From: Ascaphus truei
Lineage: Eukaryota > Chordata > Amphibia > Anura > Ascaphidae
NCBI GenBank assembly: GCA_036426205.1
Contig: WSYH01002452.1
Span: 22,613-86,612, forward strand
Length of the DNA: 64,000 bases
Reading direction: 5' to 3'
The translations under genes were made by a program, and so were the position numbers. Positions 12,778 to 23,755 of this stretch are shown here, in pieces (positions within the stretch are counted from its first letter, which is position 1; each line of letters opens with the position of its first letter). Under the pieces are notes generated by a model that searched no databases, was not told where the DNA came from, and worked only from the letters and a program-made list of their open reading frames with translations.

Positions 12778-12904
12778 TAGCATTCATTTCTGTATCTAGG
12801 CGCTGCATGACAGATTCACGTATGTCGGCCTCTCGCTGAGGTGTACGCTGCAAACGGTCCATTTCTTGTTTGGGGACCAGGTACATTTTCTCAGCATATT
12901 CCAT
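12778..12904 (-). pseudogene. Polinton small protein, 3'-truncated
   Basis: About 42 codons remain, starting MEYAEKMYLVPKQEMDRL. The start overlaps the stop of the upstream gene in TAATG, which supports both as real genes. The frame runs into the L1-A tail at 12777, so the C terminus is lost. I recall similar short proteins opening with a YLVP-like phrase in other Polintons, but its function is unknown and I could not verify the match. Confidence 0.55.
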
Positions 12905-13233
12905 TAGCGGTTAGTGAGAAGGCCAGTCAGCAAAGGTATAGCAAAACCCAAAAGAGAGCCAATAAAGCTGCCGGACTGATTCACCAGACGTTTCTTTTTT
13001 ACAATTGTAAATTTTTTATCGCTCAGCTTTTTTATAATTTTACGCCACTTTTTAAGTATGCCAATTTGCCGCTTTGATAAAGGTATTTTACCTTTTAAAG
13101 CATTGAGGGCTATCTCGCATATGGCTGTGACTAAATCATTAGACGCTGAACACAGAATAACTTTACTTTGCTTTGGTGATGCCCTTATTAATACTTTTAA
13201 AGTATGCCAATGGCGGCGTAGTCGGTTAGACAT
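12904..13233 (-). CDS. Polinton small basic protein with hydrophobic tail
   Basis: It has 109 residues. The middle is rich in Lys/Arg, for example KKWRKIIKK and IVKKKRL. The C terminus is a Gly/hydrophobic segment (residues ~88-107, SFIGSLLGFAIPLLTGLL). A basic body plus hydrophobic tail is reminiscent of small DNA-associated core proteins of adenovirus-like particles, but that role is inference. It sits directly downstream of the ATPase and overlaps the next gene by TAATG. It is one of the few intact frames of the element. Confidence 0.6.
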   Translation of the reverse strand: MSNRLRRHWHTLKVLIRASPKQSKVILCSASNDLVTAICEIALNALKGKIPLSKRQIGILKKWRKIIKKLSDKKFTIVKKKRLVNQSGSFIGSLLGFAIPLLTGLLTNR

Positions 13234-13269
13234 GTTTACAACAGCACAGCCGCTACAAGTAATTACAAT

Positions 13270-13961
13270 TTAAAGATAATTATCTCTTTTTTTTTTAAAC
13301 ATAGACGTGGGGCTGTCAGGCGGAAAAATACCGGTTCTTGAGCGGTACTCATCAGGGGTCGTGGCTCTTAAATCTACTAACAAAAAACCATAGGGGACCC
13401 GTGTGGCATCTTCAAAAGCCTCTAAAAATAAATGTGATTTACCAAGATACATTTGACGCGCTAAGGTGTTAATTGGTAACTTATCCCTAGGATTTTTAAA
13501 AAGAACTATATATTTAGTGTTTAAGTTTATGGTTCTGCATTTTTTACCCTGGCAAAAAACATTTTGTACGAGGTACATGATACTGAGGTTTCTGTGATGC
13601 ACATACCATACTTGGTGAATGCTTTTTCAATTTCAGAGCTCTCACTGGCGGCTTCCATCAAGTCATCTACAATTGTCAAATTCACTTTACTAGGGGGAAA
13701 AAGAGCATCATCATTAAATGTAGCGGGTATACCCTCAATAAATCTAATGTGGGTCATAGTGCTTAACAGTTCATCATAAAGATTTTGCCAGCAAGCATAA
13801 AACCATACAATGTTATCAGGCCGGTGTGAGAAGTGAGTGCTAGAATGTTGCAAAATCTGTTTAACAAAATAGCTTTTCCCTGAATTTGACGGTCCGGCTA
13901 AAATGCACGAGAAAGGATGTTGAAGCCTGATATCCATTACAGATTTATAATTAGTAACCAA
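13270..13961 (-). pseudogene. A32/FtsK-like genome packaging ATPase
   Basis: It would power loading of DNA into a capsid. The first half shows Walker A as AGPSNSGKSYFV near residue 20 and Walker B as VNLTIVDDLM near residue 90, in the HerA/FtsK-like order known for Polinton and adenovirus-type packaging enzymes. The second half, in another frame from about 13602, carries INLNTKYIVLFKNPRDK, which matches the sensor-type region that follows Walker B in this family. One frameshift near 13560-13600 separates the halves. It lies 60 bases downstream of the polymerase gene and is a relic. Confidence 0.85.
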
Positions 13962-14022
13962 AGGGCAGGGTGGTGAAGTCGTTGGTTAGCTGTCATTTCG
14001 TGTACACACACGTTTGTGTTTT

Positions 14023-17000
14023 CTATAGAGGCCGCGTCTCAATATGCCAGTACCGTTTATTTTGGACAATCCCAGCCTGTTGTACCACAATCTTTTTCTG
14101 ATCTTCAGGATCAGAGTGTAAGGGGTAGTCCAGGACAATATCTTTTAAAGTGTCAAAGTTAATCAATTCAGCGTTTGAAGCGTTCAGTGTTATACCTTTA
14201 ACTTTTAGACACGTTTTACCAGTGGACAGCTTGTAGCCGTAAGTCTTGGGGCCGGCGGAAACAAATTCTGTAATGTGTGTACCAGTCGGTAGTTCACTAG
14301 TCAGCTCCCCTAAGTAGTCACCCAGAGGCGGATTCCAGTCACCTGTTTTGCTAACAAAAATGACAGTCAGTCAGTGTCATGGTAGAGACACCTCTCTTGT
14401 AGCCTGTCCAAAACGTTGTACAGTTCAAGACGGGCATAGGCGGTCGTAAAAGAGGCAATAAAAATATTGACATTACGACCTAAAGTGTGACATTCCTTTG
14501 TATACTTCCAGCTAACCATGGCCGTGTCATCATCTATGAAGTCTAAAGATGACACATCGTATTGCGTTGAAAAGGCGTAACCAAAATTTTATCAGGGTTT
14601 GTTACAATACTTGTATTTTGTAAATTAGTCTTTTGGCTGAATTTACACCACAAAGAATTTAGAAACAGTTTAGAAATTTGTCTTTTTGCAGGGTTAATGT
14701 CTATTTTATCAGCGCGTTAACGTATACCCTCTTTTGAATAATACTCTCTGATGTATTTTTTTTTTTTTGCCCGCGTCTGTACACCAACTGGGGTAGCCAG
14801 ATGCCTCCTGTTTGTCCCTGAGGTGCACCTTAATGTATTTAGCAAACAATTTGTCTGTACCTTGTTCAAAGTGCCAAATTTCAAAAAATTTACACAACCG
14901 GTACCCTTTCTTCAACGCTGCCCGAATTTCAACAGTACACCACGTACCGGTCAATGAGCGCTCCTCATCCGTATGACAGCAAGGCGTCGTCTGGTTGGTG
15001 ACGGCGCATGTGCTGCATAGCGGAAACATGAGTTTGCTGTTCATTTTAACAGGAAGGATAGGGAAAAATAAGTCTCTAGGTGGATAGACTTTTACTTTAG
15101 CAACCCCAAAGTACCTGTCAAAAGAGACCAGATGCTCATAGATGATCTTAGGGTGACCTGTGGGATACATTTTGGTTTTGTTGATAAAAGGATACAGGCT
15201 GGTAAAATCATAGTAATGTATACTCTCACCGGGCGCCGCTTTGTGGTACAGCTTAATAGCGTTTGTGCGGCCGCCGTAAAGTGCATCACGGGGGTTCATG
15301 GTCTGTGAAAAATCACTTTTAAGAAGAAACGCCTGTAGATCCGTACCTGTCTCTAACATGTGTTTCCACTCGTGCTCCCACAGCTCACGAACAGCATAGC
15401 CACATTTGGTTTTTAGAAAATGTGTTTTGATGGCTGTTTTGTGGTACAATTGACCATATGTAAGAGATGTAACAGTGTTTGTATCTTTTTCATTGTAACA
15501 CATGGGACAGCCGTGGTAAAAGCAGCCGTTGAATTCAAAGGCTGTTTGAAACCATTAAACACCGCATAACCATCCAGAAAATACAAAGTGTGTTGTATGA
15601 CTATATTCTCCTTGTAAGACACATACAGTAGCCACTGTGTGGCGGGCGTAGAGAAGCATTTTTTTGTGATGTTGTAATTGTCAGGGGGTACAATGGCAAT
15701 GGTGTTATTTGGTAAAAATTTGAGCCGAAACATAGCCATGCACAAAGGCGTGTGTTGTCAGCTGAAAGGGATCCACATTATAGACAGATTCTTCACCAAG
15801 CTGAGACTCACGGTTGCTAATTACCGTATGCTCTGTCATTTCTATGACACTGTTTCTAAAGCAGATACAGGCTTTCTTCAAAAATTTTACATCCTCAATG
15901 CAATAGATTTTAAGCTCAGACTGAAATTTGAAATCCCAATGTTTGTTCTCCTCATAATAGGACATGAACCCAGTTTTCTCATCGGGCATCATGTACTGTG
16001 GCCTGTAATGATCTATAGAGGACATAGAACCGCTGTAATTTTGATTCTGTACAGTGTTACAAAAGTGTGGGAAAATGTCCTTTACTGCCTGTAAACCCCA
16101 AGGCCTGTGGCAACTTGCTGAGTTTCATGGGGAGGAAGTTTAAAGAGTCGATAAATCTGATATCCAGATCATGTACTGTTACACATAATAATTTACCGCC
16201 TTGTGCTAGTAAATCTATTTTTATCTCCTCTTTAAGCAGCTGTTGCACAACAAAATAGGAATCGTAACGGCCGGCATTATGCGCGATGAAAGTGTAACCC
16301 CTAAAGGGACGGTCTATGAATTTTTTTACAAAATCAGCCAAACACTCTGGACCCTGGAACTCCCAGCTCTCAGCGCTGTCTAAAGGACGGGCGTGACTTT
16401 TTTCCTCATCATCATTTAACGGCATGGCGTAGACATAATTTGGTATGTGTACACCCGTCTCCTGCATGCACTCAAAGTCTTAAAAAATGTACTTGTCAGT
16501 GGGGTTCTGTGGCATGTATGGTCGCATGTAGCACAGGTGGTTGTCAAAAGTATCGATGTAAGCATAACAGACTCTACACTGCAAACCTCTGCATTCCTCA
16601 TGATCGCCAGCCGTGTAGCGACCGCAGCTGTCGCACTATTTCTTGCGTTTACAATCTATTTTAGCATCTTGGGCTAATTTCTTGTGTTCACTCAAACAAT
16701 CCTGTGAATGACAAAATGCCCGACACATAGGGCACCTAGGTTTGTCGGCTATGACCTCAACACAATTCTGTCTGTGGCACGAACGGCAAAAATAGCAGCA
16801 TGAATGATTATTTTTGTGTGCGAATGGGGTATGACAAAAATTGCAAAAGTAATTGGCACCAATGAAAGCGTTTATTTTTTTTACTCCATAGTAATGGGTA
16901 TCTTCATGGTATATAAATAAAACACGCTCTTTGCAGGGCTCACTTGTATTAAAAAACTGCCAGTCGCCACGATTGTGGTAGAACACTTTAATGGTTACAT

Positions 17001-17961
17001 TCAAGTGTTTTTCAAAGTCGGGTATGTCGCTAAAACTGACTAGGCGATCATCAGGAATACCCAGTGTGCGATGTATCAAACGTGCTTTCTCCAGTAACAC
17101 CGCGTCAGCAGTATCTCTCTCTTCTAACAGGGCACAAAGACTGGCTGCTAGACACAAATTATGGCTGTCATTATTTAAGTCAAAGAGTAATTGTCTTTTT
17201 CTGGTTACTATGAGACTGTACGGCGTCGAATTAATACGTCTACGGTGCCTCACACCCCCCACTCTGTTCCTAATAGTTATGACCATCAGTCTTAAACTAC
17301 CGTCACCAAGAATTTCAGTGTTGCTTTGTAACATATTTGCCACATGTTCCAAAAACGTCTCAGCGCTTAATGTGTCCTTAGAGCGCCTAATAGAGTATAA
17401 AACTCTATTTAATGTGTCACCGTCTAGGCGTAATTGCACCAGGTCATGGGGTCTTATGTCGGGCAATAGTCTATTCAATGTACACTGTATAGCCGGGTGT
17501 ACTGCATGTAATGCTGCTGAAAATGATTGTATTCGATCAAGATTTACAAATTGAAAATGGTCAAAATGTTCCACCGCATTAAAATGTTGTCATACTCTTT
17601 GGTACTGCGCTACACGTTCCAAAAATACAGAATAATCCACCGCATCATTAGGTGGCTGTATTATCAGTGGTGTATGTATTTCAACACTATTTTCAACAGG
17701 CAGTTCAGGTCTTTCAACAATAATTTAATTTACAGGCGGCTCTGACTTTACAGAGAATAATGGCAAGACACCCGTCTGAGGGTGTTCGTCAGCAATTAAG
17801 TTGGGGCTCATAACGGAGGCCGATAAATCACATGTACTAACGGGCGTTAATGCGCTTTTTTGTGTGTGTTCTCTATTATTGTCTACAACATAGTTTACCT
17901 GTTGGCCGCTTTGAGTGTTTCTGTTTAACGCGGGGTGTTGATCTAAGCCCCGGCCCACCAT
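14023..17961 (-). pseudogene. Protein-primed family B DNA polymerase (pPolB)
   Basis: This is the replicative polymerase of the element. The N-terminal part (from 17961) is specific to Polintons and ends in a cysteine/histidine-rich region (about 16640-16860, CHRQNC, CPMCRAFC). The 3'-5' exonuclease follows: DFECMQE near 16480, FIAHNAGRYDSYF near 16270, and YCIEDVKFL near 15895. Polymerase motif A is YYDFTSLYPFI near 15205, motif B is KRQISKLFLNSLW near 14660, and motif C is YHDTD near 14375. The protein ends with KRYWHIETRPL and a TAG at 14023-14025. In-frame stops occur near 17605, 17730 and just before DFECMQE. A 4-base repeat shifts the frame directly after motif C. About 1310 codons overall, a usual size for this family. 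Confidence 0.88.
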
Positions 17962-17967
17962 ATTTAG

Positions 17968-18498
17968 TCAAGAATTGGTTAGTAATTGGGCCCCGGTGCT
18001 AAATACAGTCGTTAAACGTTCAAGTTTTAGTTTGAACGTCGGATCCATACACATTTTGCGTTCGCCATGAGGCTCCCAACTATGAGCATACAGTTCACGC
18101 ATGAATGCTTTGATAGACAGCTTTACAATACCCCAAAAAATGTATTCAGCGCACCCCGTCTCTCAATGTCAGATTCGTCCTCTATACACATAGTTGTCGT
18201 GGTGTGTATTGTCAGTACGCTGTGCTGCTATTATTACGTTGTGTTTTATGTTTTGGTTGCTGGCACTTAAATCCCCCTTTAGTAGCATTACACCCGTGTG
18301 AAATGTCTCACTTGAACTGCGAAGTCTTAATAACAATGCTTTCAAGCGCTCTAAATCGCGTTCATGCTCCTTCACAAATATCAAGGTTTTCAAGACGCTT
18401 ATTACCTTTTCTATAAGCTGATTTAAATCTATCCAAAAAACAAAGTGATTGTAAAACCATCGCCAATAATGTGGTGTATCAATGTCATTAATCGTCAT
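17968..18498 (-). pseudogene. Unknown Polinton protein upstream of pPolB
   Basis: It begins MTINDIDTPHYWRWFYNHF and includes a probable amphipathic helix rich in Leu, Lys and Glu (residues ~30-60). The frame meets stops near 18165 and resumes with KAFMRELYAHSWEPHGERK, ending in TGA at 17968-17970, seven bases before the polymerase start. The shared frame on both sides and the tight spacing argue for one gene of roughly 175 codons. No domain is recognised and its role is unknown. Confidence 0.45.
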
Positions 18499-20219
18499 GC
18501 AGACAGCCCTTTATGTGACACATGATCATTGTTTGTGACAGTCGTAATGTCCTGTAATGGAAACCATTGGCTTTTACTGTTTGTAACAACAGACCGGAGA
18601 GAAAGAACCTAGTAAGGGCACTCTAAATACATAGGTGGTGTGGTGAACACTTTAAAACATACACTTTATTGAAATAATTTTAAAATAATGGGTGATAAAA
18701 TAAGAATTAAACGTTATGATCCTTCATATGAACACTGAATGTGGTGTTCTGGATCAATGAATGCTGACTGCAAATATCCTCTATTAATGTATGTTGCAGT
18801 TTGGACCACTGAGTATGGTGAATCACTGTCCAGATGAACCAAAGCACCCTAAATGTCACTGCTGTAACAGTATGTGGGATGGGAATGGGATCCTGGCTAA
18901 TAATATAGCTAGTACAGAGCTAGGAATACTGTAGATAGATGATAGAATATAGGGTTTGTATATAATCAGCTCAATATCACTGGCTATGAATATAACCCTA
19001 GGAGAAGTGATTTTGAGTCTAGGGAGCAAAGCAATAAGTCCCTAACCACAATGTGGGTATAACATACTAGGCTCACATAGGGTGCACGCGCAGGACGCCT
19101 TCACACACATGAGTCAGCTGACGGCAGTGTTCGTCAACAACTGCAGCACGCTATTTTTCAAATTAGGTGCTTCCCTGTGATCGGATGATCTATAGGGAGC
19201 CCACACGAACCAAGATACCCTTCTCCCTGCTGTCACACGGTAGCAGTAAGCTGTTTATTTATTTCAGCATTACCATGTATTTATCTCCTACCTCTCACTG
19301 AATACTGATCCTTTAGAGATCAACTCTGACAACAGAGTTGGTGTTGGGTCAGTACTATTTACCACCTTATAGATAGATTGGTTATCATACACACCACCTA
19401 CCTGAGAGACGCTGAACAGACTTTATACCTACCTGATCTGAGTCAGCCCTACCGTTGTTACTATGTATGTGAGCCTACACAATACCACATATATCGCTTC
19501 TTCAATGGCACAACGACACAATATACTCACCAGGTTTTTCAGGTTGTGGGACCTGTGGTTTCTTGTTCTGGCTTTGCATTTCAGCGGCGACTTTTGGGCT
19601 TCTAACGTTTTGGTGCCAGTGTAGTTTTGAAGCTAAGAAAAATATCCTCAGTATTAAAAAGGTTTATAATAGACAGCAGCATTTAAAATAAAAAATAGAT
19701 ACAAAATTATTGTGGCTGCATGCACCTATTATTGGCTATAAAAAAGTGTAATAAATGAATAAAAACACTCTCGTAGCCAACTTAGATATATAATTACAGC
19801 CATAATCTATAATGTTTTAAATAAGTACAAAACAGGTCTATAGTGTTAGTTTTAAATATAACAGTGATACATTGTAATACATACCCCGTTTTTGATTTGT
19901 CATTATGGCTGATTCAGGGCTTGTTGAGTGCTGTTTGGTCGAACGCTTGCCAGTGCGTACACTGTTTTCCGTACCCACCTTGGTTTGTTCTGAACGACAT
20001 AAAAGCCCGCCTACAGGCGGTTATTCATGTACACAGGCACCTTTTAAAGTAAAAAAGTATTTGCATCCGGTTTTATATAAATACGCACCAGCGGTGACCT
20101 GTTTTCCACATCGCCTTTCTAGATCTGCATATAGGGGCATATAAGCGTCATTAGCCACCTGCTCGGCTTTAAGTGCGGCAGCCAAAACTACAGTACATGA
20201 AAGAAAATTACAAAAAATT

Positions 20220-20264
<45 letters not shown>

Positions 20265-20433
20265 AAAAGTATATAAAAACCGTCTAAGCGTTTAGTATGT
20301 TAGCATTGTTGGCATTGTATAATATAATTAGGCTTTTATTACACAGTACACATAAGGCACATGTTTTTTAAAAATGGCGTTATATATTTTTATAACAGGC
20401 CACACAATTCTGTGAACAGTCAATGTGTACATT
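18499..20433. other. Polinton interior with probable foreign insert
   Basis: No minus-strand gene is recognised between the protease and the 18498 gene, although this space would normally hold Polinton coding sequence. About 18600-19620 lacks coding character, reads like a repeat insertion and has composition unlike the flanks. A 79-codon plus-strand frame (19905-20144) is present but not recognised. An A-run followed by a (TA)n tract lies at 20219-20262. Confidence 0.35.
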
Positions 20434-20660
20434 TCACCGTTTTAAATGGCGCATACGCTTTCTCACAAAACTAGCGACTATGCGGTCATTTTTTTTTAAA
20501 TCATTAGTGAAACTTTTTAAGACATCTTCAAATGTTAAACCTTTACACATATGATGAATGAAATAAATACAAAATTCACCACAGACAGATGACAAAGTAT
20601 CTTGCAATTGTGCGTTCTGAAACGTTATGCGTTTCACGTTCGTATTTAAAAATTGTAACA

Positions 20661-20742
20661 TTTCTTTAGGAAAGAGCTCACTTTTTGGTGATAATCCGTA
20701 TGAGTCGAAAAAATGTCCAGAACCTTCTGTATCAAAAAAAAA
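20661..20742. repeat. 82-bp target duplication, left copy
   Basis: TTTCTTTAGGAAAGAGCTCA begins the copy. It matches 21188-21269 with a single difference (GTA versus GAA). It lies within the protease gene and flanks the LINE tail. Confidence 0.85.
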
Positions 20743-21187
20743 AACATGGGCCCCGTGGCTGACCCAAACAGACATCTCAGGGGTGGAGGCTGCCACCATA
20801 TTGCTTTGATAGCTGAAGATGCATTCTCCTTTGAAGTGCCAGTACAGACAGTAATGAGGAGGAGAACAGGTAGGGCTGACTGGAAACAAAAAGAACTACA
20901 GAGAAGAGAAAAGAGGTCTCAGGTAGAGTGGACGTAAACAGTAAAAAGTTGGAGAGGGCAGTGCTCATGGTGCGGTCCCCCCCTACCCCCCCTCCGTTTA
21001 TCTGTGTGTCACGTGTCATTGGTGTTGTCTTGTCCGTCAGTAAGTCACCCTTGTGAGTCAAGTTTGGTTACTGGAAAAAATAAGAGGGAAATGTGGATAC
21101 AACTGTAATACAGTGTGTTGTCAGCATATGTTGTAACTGTACCATTTACCCAATAAAAAATTTTGGTTGAAAAAAAAATTTATAAAA
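20743..21187 (+). mobile_element. 5'-truncated L1-like retroinsertion in protease gene
   Basis: The insert reads on the plus strand. Its first ~65 bases encode the end of a LINE-type protein (WLTQTDISGVEAATILL then stop at 20809). A 3' UTR follows, then CCAATAAAAAATTTTGG and a short A-rich end at about 21180. The segment at 29290-29926 carries the same C-terminal signature (LLAQTDIPGVEV) on the other strand, so both are tails of one LINE lineage. Confidence 0.75.
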
Positions 21188-21269
21188 TTTCTTTAGGAAA
21201 GAGCTCACTTTTTGGTGATAATCCGAATGAGTCGAAAAAATGTCCAGAACCTTCTGTATCAAAAAAAAA
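21188..21269. repeat. 82-bp target duplication, right copy
   Basis: Partner of 20661-20742. Only one substitution separates the two, so the insertion is much younger than the decay of the Polinton genes around it. Confidence 0.85.
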
Positions 21270-21451
21270 TAGCCAACCAGTGTTCACCAGGTCCATTATG
21301 AGGATGTGAATTTATGATGAAGCCAGAGGGTGCATTTGTCAGCGCGTGACGGGGTAATAAATCGCAGGAGTAAACTCCTTGAAACATTCCACGGATGTAT
21401 CGATCAGCGCTTAAAAGCTGCGTTATTTGAACGGTATTCATTCTTTTTTAT

Positions 21452-22745
21452 TCATAGAAAGTCATATAACACCTCCCTTCTCTGGTTTATCTCAATAACG
21501 TTATCAAAAACGCCGTACACAATAATATTAACGGTTCTATACAGTGCCCTTGAAAAGCGTATTTCAGCCCTCAGGTTTCCATTGCGAATTAGTGAAAAGT
21601 GTCCACCGCGCTCCTGATCTGGTGACAAATCAAACGCAAACAGCGTGTACCCCTCAAAATACTCTTCACGATTAATGAGAAATCCCGCGTCTGCATTTTG
21701 TGTACCGGCGATTTGTACCAGTGCCATGTATTCTTTAATAGAATTAGCATTCTGGTTGAAATGTTTTGTCAGTATTTGTTCGCCGTCTAAATACAGGGCT
21801 GCAAAATTCACATGGTTGTGTTTGAAACAAAGGGTTTTTTTATCGTAAGCACCAGAAAAAGCGTCATTATCAACGAATCCTATAATGACCAGTTTGGGTA
21901 ACTGACCCAAAAACAGGTTTTCTAGATTGCATACGCGACTTCCGATCGCAATGCTATAAAGTTTCATCCCCACCCTGTCGATAGTGTATTTTGCGTTGCC
22001 GGTTAAAAGCCCCTGCGCATGACCTATGCGTACTGCCGGCGCAATTTGCACTCTTTTGACAAACAGCGATGCGTTTAGAATTTGAATCTTAAACGGCTCA
22101 GCCTCAGCTGACATTAAACAAAATGTATCTTTATTTCTAGTGAGTTTAATTTTTAAGTCCAGACCGTTTCAAGCTTCTCTTGAAAAAATATATCGCTATG
22201 TAGATGCCCTAGTAATTCTACGGCTTTACTACGCTCTGTCATTTGGGCGCGTTTTGTAAAGCCCTGGTTATCACCCCCCACTGTGCGGGTTTGGTGTTGC
22301 CCGGCTGTATCCTTGTAAAATAAGCCGGTGGTAAACTGTGTGGATAATGCATCAGCGCTATAGTTCAGAATTGTTTCAATATACGCCGATATGCGTACAG
22401 ATTATTGGATTGCGATATGAGTCTGTCCCCCAAAGTCACATCTACCTGATTGAAAAGTGTTGCTATCGGATAATTGATTAGACTCACGCGTGCTCCATCA
22501 GCAATCGGCGTGTTGTCCTGTTTGACGATCTTACATGTAATGTAAATCAAAGTATTATTGAGGTCGAAATAATGTTCCCCGCTGCCCGCGATATAAAACT
22601 CCAACGGTGCCGTTTCTGAAAGAGCTGCCAGTGGCTGTATTTCCACATACAGACTTTTTTCTATGCTCATCTGTGTAGGCTGTATTTCAAAGATGTCCAG
22701 TTCAGATTTAGCGCATTCTATGGAGTTGGTGTGAATAAACGCCAT
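21452..22745 (-). pseudogene. Hexon-like double jelly-roll major capsid protein
   Basis: This would build the capsid shell. The N-terminal part (22745-22365) contains SLINYPIATLFNQVDVTLG followed by DRLISQS, a recurrent signature of Polinton major capsid proteins. The middle continues in another frame (22360-22150). The C-terminal part (22114-21452) ends REVLYDFL, again typical for the family. At least two frame changes, near 22365 and 22145, break it. The total of about 430 codons is short compared with many Polinton hexons, so internal loss is possible. Stop and protease start are 10 bases apart. The assignment rests on family recognition, without a search. Confidence 0.82.
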
Positions 22746-22789
22746 GATGAAATAACTTTTTTTTGTCTTGTCAAGCGAATCAACTGCGG

Positions 22790-22995
22790 GCTTTTAAGTA
22801 CCGGTTTTCTCTTCTTTCTGTCTTTTGCGTCCGCTCTGTTTGTTTTGACACCGATTTGTGCAAGGCTGAAACGCTACGCGTTGTATGCGTTTGTCTTTAG
22901 AATTGCTTTACTTATGTACCTGTGTCCGGAGCATGTTGGCGGTGTACCACCTATTTTATTCAACACTAAGGTTGAAAGCGTTATTTCGCTCCGTC
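22790..22995 (-). pseudogene. Duplicated remnant of the PX gene 3' end
   Basis: Between the major capsid gene and the orphan capsid fragment the sequence parallels 23300-23530. Shared stretches, read on the plus strand, include TTCTTCTTTCTG, CTCTTTGTTTTGA or CTTTTTGTTTTGA, and AAGGTTGAAA-like text. It is therefore a second, badly decayed copy of the end of the PX-like gene, part of a tandem duplication. Confidence 0.6.
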
Positions 22996-23011
22996 GTTTT
23001 CACATGCTGGT

Positions 23012-23248
23012 TTACAATGTCAACGCAGCCATCTTACAGGTAATGTAATTCAATGCGTTATTGAAGTCGCAATAGTCTTCCCCGCTTTTGGCGCTATAAA
23101 ATTCCATAGGCGCGTTTTCTGAAACAGTGGCCGCTGTTTGTATTTCCATATGCATACTTTTTTCTATGCACGTGTGTGTCGGCTGCCTTTGAAAGTGGTC
23201 CATTTCTGATTTAGCGCGTTCTACGGTGTTGGTATGAATAAATGACAT
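23012..23248 (-). pseudogene. Orphan N-terminal fragment of the major capsid gene
   Basis: The 78-codon frame starts MSFIHTNTVERAKSEMDHF and closely parallels the start of the main capsid gene (MAFIHTNSIECAKSELDIF). It runs through residues equivalent to about 75 and then ends. It is a second copy of the 5' end of the capsid gene made by tandem duplication. No matching C-terminal half exists next to it, so it is a fragment and not a second capsid gene. Confidence 0.8.
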
Positions 23249-23331
23249 GACGAATTAAAGAGATAAAAATATATATATATATAAATAAAAGCCCTTTTTT
23301 TTGTCTTGTCAAATGAATCAAAAGATGTAAT

Positions 23332-23742
23332 TTAAGTTCCGTTGCGAGGTTTTTTTCTTCTTTCTGACATTGCGGCTGTTCTTTTTGTTTTGATAACGTG
23401 CTGTGCTGGGGGGGAATGCAATGCTGTGCTTGCGTTAGCCTTTGGAATTACTGTTACTGATGTACACGAGACCGGACCCATCTTGTGCTGCACCGTGGTT
23501 GAAACACGACCCACAACGTCTCTAGCGATATTTAGTGCTGCAGTTTTTACATGAGGTTTTACAATATCAAAGCCGCGTCTGAATAACGGCACCGCACGCC
23601 TAAACAGACTGCGGAAAACTCCTGCTAATCCTCACCCGTACATATAAGGGCTCCCATGAAAACCCTGTAATCCATCTTCCGCCTGTGCTCTATAGTACAT
23701 ACTGTAAACCTGTGGTTCTCCATAATTTTTAACAGCCACCAT
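23332..23742 (-). pseudogene. PX/pVI-like minor virion protein
   Basis: 136 codons in one frame from MVAVKNYGEPQVYSMYYRAQ, with a single TGA at 23632-23634. Just after the stop the frame shows GVFRSLFRRAVPLFRRG, an amphipathic Arg-rich segment typical of the PX/pVI-like proteins of Polintons and adintoviruses. It ends with a basic stretch (SERRKKPRNGT). It starts 14 bases after the penton gene stop and precedes the capsid gene, the position expected of this protein. By analogy with adenovirus pVI or pX it would act inside the particle; that is inference. Confidence 0.75.
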
Positions 23743-23755
23743 GTTGCCAGCCCTT

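Larger units (their letters stand above)
20434..21441 (-). pseudogene. Adenain-like cysteine protease, split by retroinsertion
   Basis: In adenoviruses this protease matures capsid proteins; Polintons carry a homologue. The N-terminal piece (21441 to about 21262) ends with GEHWLAIFF, which carries the catalytic His. The C-terminal piece (about 20742 to 20434) has FFDSYGLSP with the acidic partner and SSVCGEFCIYFIHHMCKG with the catalytic Cys. About 445 bases of unrelated sequence flanked by an 82-base duplication separate them. The start lies 10 bases after the capsid gene stop. Triad order His, acid, Cys fits adenain. It is inactivated by the insertion. Confidence 0.85.

Noticed and set aside
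16991..17554. A 187-codon plus-strand frame
   Set aside because: It is the antisense shadow of the Polinton polymerase N terminus, which carries the recognisable features on the minus strand.
19905..20144. Plus-strand small gene in the Polinton
   Set aside because: It opposes all other Polinton genes, is short and has no recognisable domain.
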